Shown: positions 8,614-17,672, counted from the stretch's first letter. The stretch: DNA of 64,000 bases from QWHO01 sp039809865 (GCA_039809865.1 JBDHVW010000015.1:48736-112735); one strand, 5' to 3'. Made by a program: numbers and translations. Notes: generated by a model from the sequence alone, not told the origin.

Positions 8614-8832
8614 GTGAAACAGGTCAACGTCTACGAAGCCAAAACCCAGCTCTCGCGCCTTTTGCAGGAGGCTTTGGCGGGCGAGGAGATCGTGATCGCT
8701 CGTGATGGCGTTCCGCTGGTCCGGTTGGTGCCGGTGGAAGCGAAACCACAATCCATTCTGGGCCTGGTTCCGGGCATCGTTCTCTCGCCAGATTTCGACG
8801 CTCCCCTGGACGATTTCTCCGACTACCGGTGA
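8614..8832 (+). CDS. Phd/YefM-type antitoxin
   Basis: The 72-residue protein starts at GTG 8614 with KQVNVYEAKTQLSRLLQEAL, the classic N-terminal DNA-binding segment of Phd/YefM antitoxins, followed by GEEIVIARDGVPLVRLVP and a short acidic tail that would wrap the toxin. Its TGA overlaps the GTG of the PIN toxin gene, the usual antitoxin-first order. An upstream frame extension to 8578 is open but would run through the promoter, so it is rejected. The antitoxin binds and neutralises the adjacent PIN RNase and probably represses its own operon through the palindrome at 8577-8598. Confidence 0.88.
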   Translation: MKQVNVYEAKTQLSRLLQEALAGEEIVIARDGVPLVRLVPVEAKPQSILGLVPGIVLSPDFDAPLDDFSDYR

Positions 8833-9215
8833 CGGAGGTCGTGTTGGATACCCACACGCTTCTCTGGGCCCTCTCCGACCAGCGGAGCTTGAGTCCGATC
8901 GCTCGAGAGATCATCGCATCTCCAGACTACCGGAAGTGCCTTAACCTGGCGTCGGTCTGGGAGATTGCCATCAAGCGCTCGTTGGGCAAGTTGGCGATGC
9001 CCGTATCCCTGCAACAAGCCGTCTCGCTCGCTACGGGAGCCGGAGTGCGTCTCGAGCCCATCGAGCTCGAGCAGGCTCTCGCGGTAGAATTCCTTCCGAT
9101 GCACCACCGCGACCCCTTCGATCGGCTGCTCGTGGCGTACTGCTTGCGCAAGAATGCTGCCATCGTCGGCGCCGACCAGATTTTTGAGAGCTACGGGGTG
9201 CAGCGCCTCTGGTAA
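8829..9215 (+). CDS. PIN-domain toxin (VapC-like ribonuclease)
   Basis: At 128 residues this is a normal-length single PIN domain. The acidic metal-binding residues are visible in order: Asp in LDTHTLLWAL, Glu in SVWEIAIK, Asp in HHRDPFDRLLVA and Asp in GADQIF. Such toxins cleave tRNA or rRNA when freed from antitoxin. The GTG start overlaps the antitoxin stop. The last 185 bases lie antisense to the 3' end of the BrkB-like gene on the other strand. Confidence 0.88.
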   Translation: MTEVVLDTHTLLWALSDQRSLSPIAREIIASPDYRKCLNLASVWEIAIKRSLGKLAMPVSLQQAVSLATGAGVRLEPIELEQALAVEFLPMHHRDPFDRLLVAYCLRKNAAIVGADQIFESYGVQRLW

Positions 9216-10116
9216 CGACTTTCGGCCGGCAATGGACCCCGTCGCGCGGGGCTGCACTCGTCGCAGAATGACCTTCCGGACCGGCCGAATCGGCGGCCGC
9301 CGAGGAAAGCCCTTCAGCAGAAGCTCGGTGGCGAGCGTACACCTGCGTGAACTCAGCGCCCAGGAACAGGATCTGGGCCGAGTAGTAAATCCAGAAGAGC
9401 AGCACCACCAACGCCCCGGCTGCGCCGTAGCTGGATCCGACCGCGCTCTGGCCCAGGTAGATACCAATCAGGATCTTGCCCAGGGTAAAGAGCACCGAGG
9501 TCGCCAGGGCGCCGACCCACACGTCGCGCCAGGCAATGTGGATGTCGGGTAGCACCTTGAACATCAGGCCGAAGAGCACCGCGAAGACGCCCACCGAGAT
9601 CAGCTCGTGCAGAAGGGGGCCATAGAGGCCGGCGGACTCGCTGAAGGCGGACAGCGTGGCGCTCAGGACCAGGGAGACGGTCAGGAGGAAGCCGACTCCG
9701 AACACGAGGGTGAGCGAGAGAAAGCGCGTGCGGATCATCCCCCAGTAGCCGCGGTCGCGAGGCTCCACGTTCCAGATGGTGTTGAGGGCGTCCTGGAGCT
9801 GGCCGAACACCCCGGAGGCGCCCAGCAACAGGGTGAGCACGCCTAAGACCGAGGCGGTAACGCCGCTCTGGCGGTTGCTCGCGCTCTGGACCACCTCCTG
9901 GATGAACGCGGCCGCCTGCGGGCCCACCAGCCCGGAGAGCTCGCTGGCGAGATGGCCGTGCATCGCCTCCTTCCCGAACAGGAAGCCGGCAACCGCCAGA
10001 ACGACCACCATCAGGGGCGCCAGCGAGACCGTGGTGTAAAACGCGAGCGCGGCCGCCAGGCGCGAGGCCTTGTCTTTCCGCCAGTCAGCCAGGGTCTCCT
10101 TGAGGATGGTCCACAT
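9031..10116 (-). CDS. YihY/BrkB-family inner-membrane protein
   Basis: The first 275 residues contain the family features: an amphipathic N-terminus with the SRLAAALAFYTTVSLAPL helix, six hydrophobic segments, and the conserved ASGVFGQLQDALNTIWNV and YGAAGALVVLLFWIYYSAQ regions. Members are YihY/BrkB-type membrane proteins of unclear transport role. Beyond residue 285 the protein has an Arg/Ser-rich tail; the last 60 or so residues are encoded antisense to the PIN toxin gene and look like a shadow of it, so the original C-terminus has probably been replaced. The ATG is preceded by TAAGAT plus six bases on its strand. Confidence 0.85.
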   Translation of the reverse strand: MWTILKETLADWRKDKASRLAAALAFYTTVSLAPLMVVVLAVAGFLFGKEAMHGHLASELSGLVGPQAAAFIQEVVQSASNRQSGVTASVLGVLTLLLGASGVFGQLQDALNTIWNVEPRDRGYWGMIRTRFLSLTLVFGVGFLLTVSLVLSATLSAFSESAGLYGPLLHELISVGVFAVLFGLMFKVLPDIHIAWRDVWVGALATSVLFTLGKILIGIYLGQSAVGSSYGAAGALVVLLFWIYYSAQILFLGAEFTQVYARHRASAEGLSSAAADSAGPEGHSATSAAPRDGVHCRPKVVTRGAAPRSSQKSGRRRRWQHSCASSTPRAADRRGRGGASEGILPREPARARWARDALRLP

Positions 10117-10122
10117 GTTCCG

Positions 10123-10128
10123 ATCTTA
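10123..10128 (-). promoter_or_regulatory. TANNNT -10 box of the BrkB-like gene
   Basis: TAAGAT is read on the minus strand, followed by CGGAAC and the ATG at 10116. The six-base spacing leaves no room for a ribosome binding site, as in leaderless mRNAs. Confidence 0.5.
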
Positions 10129-10183
10129 TCGGCCGGGAACCGCACAGGGGAGGGATCTCGATACTCGAACAAAGCGGATACGC

Positions 10184-10867
10184 ATGCCCGACGGACGCAC
10201 GCACCGCGGCCCCCACCCCGAGGACCATCGCTGGTTCAACACCGAGACCATGCCCCTGCTGACGAAGGCCGTGGGGGAGCTGAACTGGCTTCTGGAACGA
10301 GGCTACGCGGGGAAGGCCGCGCTGGTGCTGGTAGGCGATCGCCATGCCTTGAGCGAGCGCCAGCGAATGGCGCTGTATCGCTCGGCCTGCGCGCCCTCGG
10401 TGGTGCAGGAGCGCGCGCGCAAGCACGTGGCCCTCCGGCCGCCCATCGCCGTGGATGGCTTCAACCTGCTGATCACGGTCGAGGCCGCCCTGTCCGGCGG
10501 CATCCTCCTGCGCGGCTGCGATGGCTGCGTGCGCGATCTGGCCAGCATGCACGGCTCCTATCGCAGCGTGGAGGAGACGGAGCGCGCCATCGAGCTCGTC
10601 CGCGAGTTGCTGCCCCTGGAGGCGGTCTGGTATCTGGATCAGCCGGTCTCGAACAGTGGCCGCCTGGCCCAGCGCCTGCGCGCGGCGGGCTACCCGGTCG
10701 AGCTGGCGCCCAATCCGGACCGCGTGCTGGCCGAAAGCGAGGCGGTGGCCATCAGCACCGATCGCTTCATCCTCGACCGCTGCGCGCGCTGGCACAATCT
10801 GGGAGCCCGGCTCGTCGAGCGACTTGGAGCGCCGGTGTGGGATTTCGGACCCGGTCCGGGAATGTGA
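10184..10867 (+). CDS. DUF434 domain-containing protein
   Basis: The ATG at 10184 begins MPDGRTHRGPHPED, the standard N-terminus of this family; a longer frame upstream overlaps the divergent BrkB-like gene's promoter and is discarded. The 227 residues contain LVGDRHALSERQRMALYR, AVDGFNLLITVEAALSGG, DGCVRDLASMHGSYRSVEETERA and LDQPVSNSGRLA, all conserved in DUF434. The DxxN-type (VDGFN) and later aspartates recall a PIN-like nuclease fold, which is inference. The activity is unknown. It lies four bases before the topoisomerase IB gene, so the two are probably co-transcribed. Confidence 0.82.
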   Translation: MPDGRTHRGPHPEDHRWFNTETMPLLTKAVGELNWLLERGYAGKAALVLVGDRHALSERQRMALYRSACAPSVVQERARKHVALRPPIAVDGFNLLITVEAALSGGILLRGCDGCVRDLASMHGSYRSVEETERAIELVRELLPLEAVWYLDQPVSNSGRLAQRLRAAGYPVELAPNPDRVLAESEAVAISTDRFILDRCARWHNLGARLVERLGAPVWDFGPGPGM

Positions 10868-10871
10868 TCCA

Positions 10872-11888
10872 ATGGCACACATCGCGACCCCCGAGGTCAG
10901 CACCGACCCCCAGGAAGCCGCTCGGCAAGCAGGGCTGCTCTACACCAGCGACACGCGTCCCGGCATCGAGCGGCGCAAGACCGGCAAGCATTTCACGTAT
11001 CGCTTCAAGGGCGAGACGGTGCGCGACCCCAAGACCCTCGAGCGCATCAAGAAGCTGGTCATCCCGCCGGCCTGGACCGAGGTCTGGATCAGCCCGAATC
11101 CCCGCGGCCACGTGCAGGCCACGGGTCGAGACGCGCGCGGGCGCAAGCAATACAAGTATCACGAGAAGTGGCGCGAGGTGCGCGACGAAACCAAATACAC
11201 CCGCATCATCGGGTTCGCCGAGACCCTGCCGGCCATCCGGGCCCGGGTGGAAAAGGAAATGAAGCTGCCGGGTCTGCCCCGCGAGAAGGTGCTGGCCACC
11301 GTCGTCCGCCTGCTCGAAACGACGCTGATCCGCGTGGGCAACGAGGACTACGTGAAGGCCAATCAATCCTACGGACTGACGACGCTGCGCAACAAACACC
11401 TGAAAGTCGAGGGGACGAAGCTCCACTTCGCGTTCAAGGGCAAGAGCGGCAAGAAGTTCCAGGTCAGCCTCCAGGACCGCCGGTTGGCGAGTATCGTGAA
11501 GAAGTGCCAGGATCTCCCGGGCCAGGAGCTGTTCGAGTATCTCGAGGAGGACGGCTCTCGCAAGCCCATCCAGTCAACCGACGTCAACGACTACCTGCGC
11601 GAGATCACCGGCCAGGACTACACGGCCAAGGACTTCCGCACCTGGCACGGCACGGTGCTGGCGGTCTGTGCCCTGCGCGAGCTGGGCAACGCCGTGGCGG
11701 CCGTGAAGCGGGTATCGGAGTCGCTGAACAATACCCCCGCGGTCTGCAAGAAGTGCTACATCCACCCGGCCGTGCTGGAAGCGTTCGTGAAGGGCGAGCC
11801 GATGCCCCAGGAGCGCGACGTGCCCGAGGAGGGTCTCTCCCGTGGCGAGCGCGCCGTGTTGAACTGGCTCAAGACCGCTTGCGGATGA
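10872..11888 (+). CDS. DNA topoisomerase IB
   Basis: This 338-residue enzyme is of the small poxvirus-like bacterial type. It relaxes supercoils through a 3'-phosphotyrosine intermediate. The N-terminal beta domain has the IPPAWTEVWISPNPRGHVQA segment. The catalytic domain follows with RVGNEDYVKANQSYGLTTLR (first catalytic Arg), KSGKKF (Lys), KDFRTWHGT (second Arg and His) and NTPAVCKKCYIHPAV (the nucleophilic Tyr). All pentad residues are visible. The start ATG 10872 was chosen because the conserved domain begins about 20 residues later. Its 3' end overlaps the convergent giant gene by 20 bases. Confidence 0.93.
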   Translation: MAHIATPEVSTDPQEAARQAGLLYTSDTRPGIERRKTGKHFTYRFKGETVRDPKTLERIKKLVIPPAWTEVWISPNPRGHVQATGRDARGRKQYKYHEKWREVRDETKYTRIIGFAETLPAIRARVEKEMKLPGLPREKVLATVVRLLETTLIRVGNEDYVKANQSYGLTTLRNKHLKVEGTKLHFAFKGKSGKKFQVSLQDRRLASIVKKCQDLPGQELFEYLEEDGSRKPIQSTDVNDYLREITGQDYTAKDFRTWHGTVLAVCALRELGNAVAAVKRVSESLNNTPAVCKKCYIHPAVLEAFVKGEPMPQERDVPEEGLSRGERAVLNWLKTACG

Positions 11889-14088
11889 ACGTGCCGCCCA
11901 CGACGACGCGGCTGGCCTGCTCCTGAATCGTCTGACTCGCTTTGGGACGGCGCGCGATCTGCAGCGCCAGGAGCTCGGCCACCTCGGTGGCCCGCTTCTG
12001 CTGGGCGGCGTTCATGTGCATAAGGCGCATGCCCGCCAGCAGGACAGGCATCGTGAAGCCGGAGGGCTTCTGGCTGAAGGCGACACCGGCAATCAGCGCC
12101 TCGTGGGCCACATCTTCAGGATGCCGCGTCGTGTCGTGCATCAGGGCCGCCAGGACGTAGTTTTCCAGGCCGCCCTCCTTGACCGCCTGGCACAGCCCGC
12201 GGCCCTCCCTGGCTCGCTCGGTGAGCGAGGGGATGACTTCCATCGCCGACCAGGCGCCCTGCATCTCCTCCGACGTGGGACGCTGGACGTCCATCAGGAC
12301 GCGGCCCAGCACCCGGGCCCGCTCCTGATCGGTGCGGGGCGGTTGCTGGGCCACCGCCAACCCGAGCGCAGCCGAATGACGGTCCGCGCCAACCTGAGAG
12401 AAACGGCGCACCATCTCGACGCTGGACTTCAGCTCGGGATCGGCGCTCAAACGAGCCAGCTCGCGATCGACGATGCGCTCGCGGATGGGGCTGGAGGCCT
12501 GGGCCAGCAGCTTCTGGTTCAGCTCCCCCTCGCTCAAAGCCGCGCTCCGCAGCACGGTGACGCCGATCTGACTGAGCCCGCTCGAGGACTGATCCTCGGT
12601 TTTGACGAGGTCGCGCAAAGTGCGCCCCATCGCTTTCGTATCGGGATTGGCGCTCAGCAGCTGAGCGACTTCCTGGAGGAACGGGACCTTCCTGTCCCAC
12701 TTGAGGTGCTCGACCAGGTCGGCGGCCAGGTTGGGGACATCCTTGCTCTTGCCGTAGGCCTCCAGCAATTTGGCCGCGTTCTCGGGTGGGCAGTGGCTCA
12801 CCGCGGCGGCGCAGATCGTGGCCTTGTCGCCCTCGAGAAGGTGGAAGTAGGCGCGCGTGAGCTCCAGGCCGGGCGCGGGGACGCCGTGCAGCATCGCCTC
12901 GGGACCCTCGGCCAAAGCCCGGCCGATCCTCTCGTTGCGCATCTCGGGCTTGAGGGCCGAGCCCGCGGCCATCCATTTGGAGACGTCGGTGTGCTTACCG
13001 AGCTCGTGCATGATGGTATCGAAAGGGCCCTGCTCGCGTAAGGCCATCCCCGCGAACTGACTCAGCGTGAGCTCCGGTCGGGTCAGCAGGTTCCACAGGA
13101 TCTTCTGCCGATCGCCCACCCCCTGATGGGTGGCCATCACGGCCTTGGGTCGGCTCTCGTCGAAAGCCTGCAGGCGCTCGGCCGCAGCTTGATAGACAGC
13201 GTGCTCGTAACGCGGATACTTCTCGGCGAACTCCTTGAGGTCGGCCGGCGAGTGCAACAATCCCATCCCGACGGAAAGAGCGCTCTTGTCCTTGTCCACC
13301 CAGGCAGCCACGCCCGCGCCCCGCGAAGCGGCTCCGTCGATGGCCTGCCAGGCATTGCGGGCCTGGTCGAGGGTGCCGCTGAAGGCCTCTTTCATCTTGC
13401 CGAAGCCATCCAGCGCCTCGCGCTGCTTGTCCTCGTCGGCCAGTTTGACCGGCATCCAGCGCTCGCCGTCCCTGCCGATCCAGGAGGTCTTGTTGGCCTG
13501 GAACGCGGTCTGGTGGGCTCCCGAGGGGGTGAAGAACTGCCAGCCTTCGCCCTCGAGCCGTTTGGCCAGGCTCTCCTCGCGGTAGAATTTGGCCATGTGC
13601 TGGACGGTCTCGGCGTAGGTCATCTCGAGCTTCACGTCCTCGCGACGCAGCTCGACGGGCTCTTTGCCCAGGAAGTTGAACGCTCCCAGCGCGCCGATCT
13701 CGCCCTGCTTGTTGTAGAAGCGCCAGCCCTCGCGAGCCAGCTGCTGGATGCTGCCGGCCAGATCTTTCTGGGGCAGCGTCTCGTGGGACAGCCCGCCGTG
13801 GAACACAGCCAGCGCGTGCAGGCCCTCGAGGCCATTCAGCGGCAGGGCCACCAGGCCGGGCAGCATCATCTGGATCGAGCTGTTGCCCAGGTTGCTTACC
13901 AGCTCGTCCAGGCCGAGCTTCTTGATGCCCAGGCTGATCGGCCCGGCTTTGCGCTTCATGCTGAACTCGATGCTCTGGTTGCGCAGTTGATCGACCAGGT
14001 CGCGCGGCTCAGCCGCGCCCGCACTCGCGACGGGGGCAGTGGCCAGGTTGATCCGGGAGGCAAGCGGCCCGGTGGGCGGCACAATCAT
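11869..14088 (-). CDS. Large protein of unknown function, paralogue of the upstream neighbour
   Basis: The 739-residue product begins MIVPPTGPLASRIN, has no signal peptide and is mostly helical after residue 220. Its N-terminal 215 residues align with those of the next gene upstream: both have an (I/L)GLPGM/MLPGL-type segment, GWRF(F/Y)xxxGE(V/I)GxxGA, then EFYR/KFYR, G(Y/W)(R/Q)FFTxxG and W(L/M)PV. The two genes are translationally coupled (ATGA at 14085-14088), so they probably arose by duplication and act together. The rest shows regular leucine-rich helices like an alpha-solenoid. I recognise no enzyme motif. A GGAGAAAG sequence 10-17 bases upstream may serve as ribosome binding site. Confidence 0.7.
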   Translation of the reverse strand: MIVPPTGPLASRINLATAPVASAGAAEPRDLVDQLRNQSIEFSMKRKAGPISLGIKKLGLDELVSNLGNSSIQMMLPGLVALPLNGLEGLHALAVFHGGLSHETLPQKDLAGSIQQLAREGWRFYNKQGEIGALGAFNFLGKEPVELRREDVKLEMTYAETVQHMAKFYREESLAKRLEGEGWQFFTPSGAHQTAFQANKTSWIGRDGERWMPVKLADEDKQREALDGFGKMKEAFSGTLDQARNAWQAIDGAASRGAGVAAWVDKDKSALSVGMGLLHSPADLKEFAEKYPRYEHAVYQAAAERLQAFDESRPKAVMATHQGVGDRQKILWNLLTRPELTLSQFAGMALREQGPFDTIMHELGKHTDVSKWMAAGSALKPEMRNERIGRALAEGPEAMLHGVPAPGLELTRAYFHLLEGDKATICAAAVSHCPPENAAKLLEAYGKSKDVPNLAADLVEHLKWDRKVPFLQEVAQLLSANPDTKAMGRTLRDLVKTEDQSSSGLSQIGVTVLRSAALSEGELNQKLLAQASSPIRERIVDRELARLSADPELKSSVEMVRRFSQVGADRHSAALGLAVAQQPPRTDQERARVLGRVLMDVQRPTSEEMQGAWSAMEVIPSLTERAREGRGLCQAVKEGGLENYVLAALMHDTTRHPEDVAHEALIAGVAFSQKPSGFTMPVLLAGMRLMHMNAAQQKRATEVAELLALQIARRPKASQTIQEQASRVVVGGTFIRKRS

Positions 14089-17000
14089 GCTGTGGTTTCT
14101 TTCTCCGTTCGCGCCCCGTCCCCCTTGCGCCGCACGGTGACGGCGCCCACCGTCACCTTCCGGGCGTCCTCCCTGACCAGCGTGGTGCTGTCGTCGGGCA
14201 ACAGCTGCTCCACCTCGCGGGCAAATCCCGCCTGCTCGGCCAGGCGGTCGAGCTCGGCCAGCACCTGGGTCCGCGCGCTGTCGCCGGGTAGCCCTTTGAG
14301 GCGGGCTGCCGCCTGCTTGACCATGGGCGCCAGCAACCGCTCGTCGGTCAGCTCGGGCAGCTTGAGGAAGCGCTGGGCGACCTCGCTCACCTGGGCCTCG
14401 GGCACGTTGGCCAGGAAAGCGCGCCCGCGCAGCAACAGCGGGGCGTCCGGGGGCGCCTGGTAATAGCCGACCAGCAGCCCCTGAGGTGGCTTCTCGAGCC
14501 CGGGCAGCGTCGCGCGGATGAAGTCCGGCACGGGGCCTTTATCTTGACCCAGCAAAAGCGAGGCCAGCAGAGCCTGGTCCTGGACCAGCCCGTCGGCCCA
14601 GCCTTTGTCCGAGAGGGCCTGGTGAGCGATTCCGGCGATCGTGGTCTGGTCGAGCACGGCCTTCGCCGTCGAGGCCTTCAAGCGATCAGTCTTGAGCTGA
14701 TCCAGCAAGAATGCGCCCAGGCGAGCCTCCGGAAGCTCTTGCCAGACCGGCTCGAGCAACTCGCTCTTCACCTCGTCCGGGATGGCCGCGCGCGCGAACG
14801 TCTTGACCGGGTCCCGCGCATGGGCCACCGCGGCCTTATGCACCTGCTCGTGGGGACCCATGCGCAGCGCCAGCTCGCCCACGGCGCGGGTCTCGGGCCG
14901 GGCGGCCAGCTCTCGCATGAAGTGCGTTCCCACGGCCAGGCGGTCTTTCTCGATGGCCTCGAACCAGGTCTTCCCGAAGGCAGTCAGGATGTCCGACTCG
15001 TTCTGGCCGTTCAGGACAGCGTTCCAGAGGAGCGCGCGACTGGAGCCGCTCTCGACCAGGGCGTCCAGCTCGCGGCAGCGGTCGGCCCTCGGATCGGATC
15101 CCAGGGCGTCCAGGAGAGGCTTCATGGCCTCCCTCTCGCCGTCCTGTGGCACAGCGTCGGGTGCCAGAGCCGCCACGCCTTGACCGGCGTGCCTCAGGGC
15201 GGCCTTCAGGATGCCGTCGGCCGAACGACCCGGGCCGAGGGGCGCCACCATCTGCAAGCCCAATTTCGCCACCGGGTCCTTGCCCAGCCGCTCCAGGAAG
15301 TGTTTCCCCAGCGCGAGCCGGTCTTTCTCGATGCCGTCATACCAGGTGCTCTGCATCCGGGTCAGGACCGTCAGACCCACGGCGCTCTCGGGTTCGGCCA
15401 GCACGACCTCGGCGATGATCTTGCGCGACCCTGGCTCTCTGGCCACGGCGTTCAGCTCCCGCGCCAGCGCGGCCTGGCCGCTGGTTTGTCCGTGGCGGGC
15501 GAGCTCGTCCCACACGTTCTGCATGGCGCCGTCCCCGGGCACCGCAGCCAGCGAGAGCGCGGCCAGCTCCTCCGGAGTGCTGGCGGTGCTGTGGGCGTAG
15601 ACGGCCGGCAACACCTGCGCGTGGTTCTCCTGCGTCAGCAGCTGTCGTCCCAGCTCGGCCGCTTTCGCGGTCTTCGGATCGCGCGCCATCTGGGCCAGGA
15701 ACCAGCTCCCCAGCGCCGTGCGGTCCTTCTCGATGCCATCGTAATAACAGGTACGCAAGCCCTCGTGAATGGCCGCCCCCAGCTTTGCCATCTCGGGGTT
15801 GGGCTGTTCCAGCACTGCTCGGGCGATGGCGCGGCGGGCGTCGCCGCCCCGGCACAGCTGCCTCAACTGGCGCGCCAGGAGCGCCTGGTCGGCCGTCTCC
15901 GGATGCGCCGCCAGCTCGTCCCACAGCGGCTCCATCGCTCCGTCTTTCGGCACCGCCTGCAGCGCCAGCGCGGCCAGCTCCTGCGGTGTGGCGGCGTCCC
16001 GGTGGGCCAGCACGGCCGTGACCAGGTCGCCCACGTTCTCGTTCGTCAGCATCCGCTGCCCCAGCGACGAAGCTTTGCCCGGCAGGTGCTCGAGCAGGTA
16101 TCTCCCCACCGCCAGGCGGTCCTTCTCGATCCCGTCATACCAGGCGCTCTTGGAGGCCGCCAGGAAGGCCTCGCCTCCGGCTACCGCGTGGGGATGCGCG
16201 ATCATGGCCTGCAGCAACATCCTGCGGCCCTGGTCCCCCTTGACCCCGGCGGACAACTCTCGGGCGAGCCGGGCTGATTCCTGCGTCTCGGGATGGCGGC
16301 CCAGCTCTTCCAGAATCACGTCGAGCAGCCGGGTCCCGACTCCCTCACGAGGCACGCCCGCGGAGATCATCGCGGCCAGCTCTTGCGGTTTCGAGGCTTT
16401 TTCGTATTGCAGGCCGGCTTCCACCAGGCTCGGTCCCGGCGCCACGGCCAGCATTCGCAGCGCCAGTTGCGGCGCCACGCCGGACAGCGTCGGGAGAACA
16501 CCCTGCCCGAAACGCACCTGATCCTTCTCAGAGTCGTTGTAGTAGCCTGGCTTGAGCGCCTGGAACGCCTGCAGCGGGCTGGCTCCCGTCAGCGCCTGCT
16601 GGGCCAGCCGGCGCTTCGACTCGTCCTGCTTGCAATGGGCCATCCACGCGCGCGCCTGCGCGACCTGACTCGGGCGGGTGGCCTGGAGCTGGGCCAACAG
16701 GACTTCCAGTCCGGGAGTGTCGGCCGGGAGCGCGAAACAGGCGTCCTGGTCGGCGTTCTTCAGCGTCTCCCGATAGATCGGCACCGGATTCTTGACCGAC
16801 TTCCCCACGGCCAGCCCCACGCGGCCCATCTCGTTGAGCTGCGCCAGCCGCTCCACCAGCGGCTCGAGCACCTCACGCTCCTCGCTGCGCCCTGCCAGCG
16901 CGCGCAGCTGGGCGGGGGTGTCCAGCAGGCTGGCGGCCAGGGCGGCCGAGCCTTTGACCTCTTGCAACAGCTGCTTCGCCTGGTCCTCGGGGGCGGCCCC

Positions 17001-17672
17001 TTGCAGCCGGTCCAGACAGTTGAACGCGGCCCGGGCGCGCGCCTCGTCGCCCATCCTTGCCAGCACGGGCTCGAAGCGGTCCAGGCGCTCCTGCAGCTCC
17101 TTCCCCACGGGCAGCCATGGCTTCGCCTTCCCGATCCAGGCGCCCTGGAGCGCGCAACTCGGCTGGCCGTCGGCCGTGAAGAAGCGGTAGCCGTCGTTCT
17201 CGAGGCGACCCTCGAGCGGCGGGCGCCGGTAGAACTCCACCAGGCCGGCCGCGGACTGCTGGTTCTCCAGCACCGCCACGCGCCCGTCCTTACGAGCCTC
17301 CACCTTGCCGTCGTAGGCCCCGAAGAGACCGACCTCGCCCTCGTCGGTGAAGAAGCGCCAGCCGTCTTTGGCCAGTTGCTTCAGGCTCTCGGCGTGAATG
17401 GGGCGCTCGGCCTGGCCGGGGTGGCCCTGCAGCACGGCCGCGTCCTCGAGGCTCTGGAGGGGCACGGCGAGCATCCCCGGCAGGCCGATGGTGAGCGGCT
17501 GCACGCCCAGCTTCTCCACGACCTGGGCCGGCGTGGCCGCCCGGGTTCCCAGCGGGATGAGGCCAAGCTTGCGCTCGTAGCGAATCTCCACGCCATCCTG
17601 AATGAGCTGCTCGGCCAGCTCTTGCTTGCGCTGGACGGGCATCGCCTGGGCACTGACGGGGCGAATGATCAT
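14085..17672 (-). CDS. Giant repeat protein of unknown function (1195 aa)
   Basis: After a 190-residue N-terminal domain shared with its downstream paralogue, the protein contains a module of about 120-135 residues repeated five or six times between residues about 370 and 1035. Each copy is anchored by (W/Y)YDGIEKDR(L/T)A(V/L)G, at residues near 376 (degenerate, YYNDSEKD), 511, 643, 777, 903 and 1024 (degenerate). A second anchor, (Q/E)ELAALxLxAVPxDGAM followed by WDELAxH and ALAR(E/Q)L, sits about 55 residues later in most copies. The pattern suggests an alpha-helical solenoid scaffold. No signal peptide, membrane segment or catalytic motif is seen. The N-terminus MIIRPVSAQAMPV resembles that of several neighbours. 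Confidence 0.72.
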   Translation of the reverse strand: MIIRPVSAQAMPVQRKQELAEQLIQDGVEIRYERKLGLIPLGTRAATPAQVVEKLGVQPLTIGLPGMLAVPLQSLEDAAVLQGHPGQAERPIHAESLKQLAKDGWRFFTDEGEVGLFGAYDGKVEARKDGRVAVLENQQSAAGLVEFYRRPPLEGRLENDGYRFFTADGQPSCALQGAWIGKAKPWLPVGKELQERLDRFEPVLARMGDEARARAAFNCLDRLQGAAPEDQAKQLLQEVKGSAALAASLLDTPAQLRALAGRSEEREVLEPLVERLAQLNEMGRVGLAVGKSVKNPVPIYRETLKNADQDACFALPADTPGLEVLLAQLQATRPSQVAQARAWMAHCKQDESKRRLAQQALTGASPLQAFQALKPGYYNDSEKDQVRFGQGVLPTLSGVAPQLALRMLAVAPGPSLVEAGLQYEKASKPQELAAMISAGVPREGVGTRLLDVILEELGRHPETQESARLARELSAGVKGDQGRRMLLQAMIAHPHAVAGGEAFLAASKSAWYDGIEKDRLAVGRYLLEHLPGKASSLGQRMLTNENVGDLVTAVLAHRDAATPQELAALALQAVPKDGAMEPLWDELAAHPETADQALLARQLRQLCRGGDARRAIARAVLEQPNPEMAKLGAAIHEGLRTCYYDGIEKDRTALGSWFLAQMARDPKTAKAAELGRQLLTQENHAQVLPAVYAHSTASTPEELAALSLAAVPGDGAMQNVWDELARHGQTSGQAALARELNAVAREPGSRKIIAEVVLAEPESAVGLTVLTRMQSTWYDGIEKDRLALGKHFLERLGKDPVAKLGLQMVAPLGPGRSADGILKAALRHAGQGVAALAPDAVPQDGEREAMKPLLDALGSDPRADRCRELDALVESGSSRALLWNAVLNGQNESDILTAFGKTWFEAIEKDRLAVGTHFMRELAARPETRAVGELALRMGPHEQVHKAAVAHARDPVKTFARAAIPDEVKSELLEPVWQELPEARLGAFLLDQLKTDRLKASTAKAVLDQTTIAGIAHQALSDKGWADGLVQDQALLASLLLGQDKGPVPDFIRATLPGLEKPPQGLLVGYYQAPPDAPLLLRGRAFLANVPEAQVSEVAQRFLKLPELTDERLLAPMVKQAAARLKGLPGDSARTQVLAELDRLAEQAGFAREVEQLLPDDSTTLVREDARKVTVGAVTVRRKGDGARTEKETTA

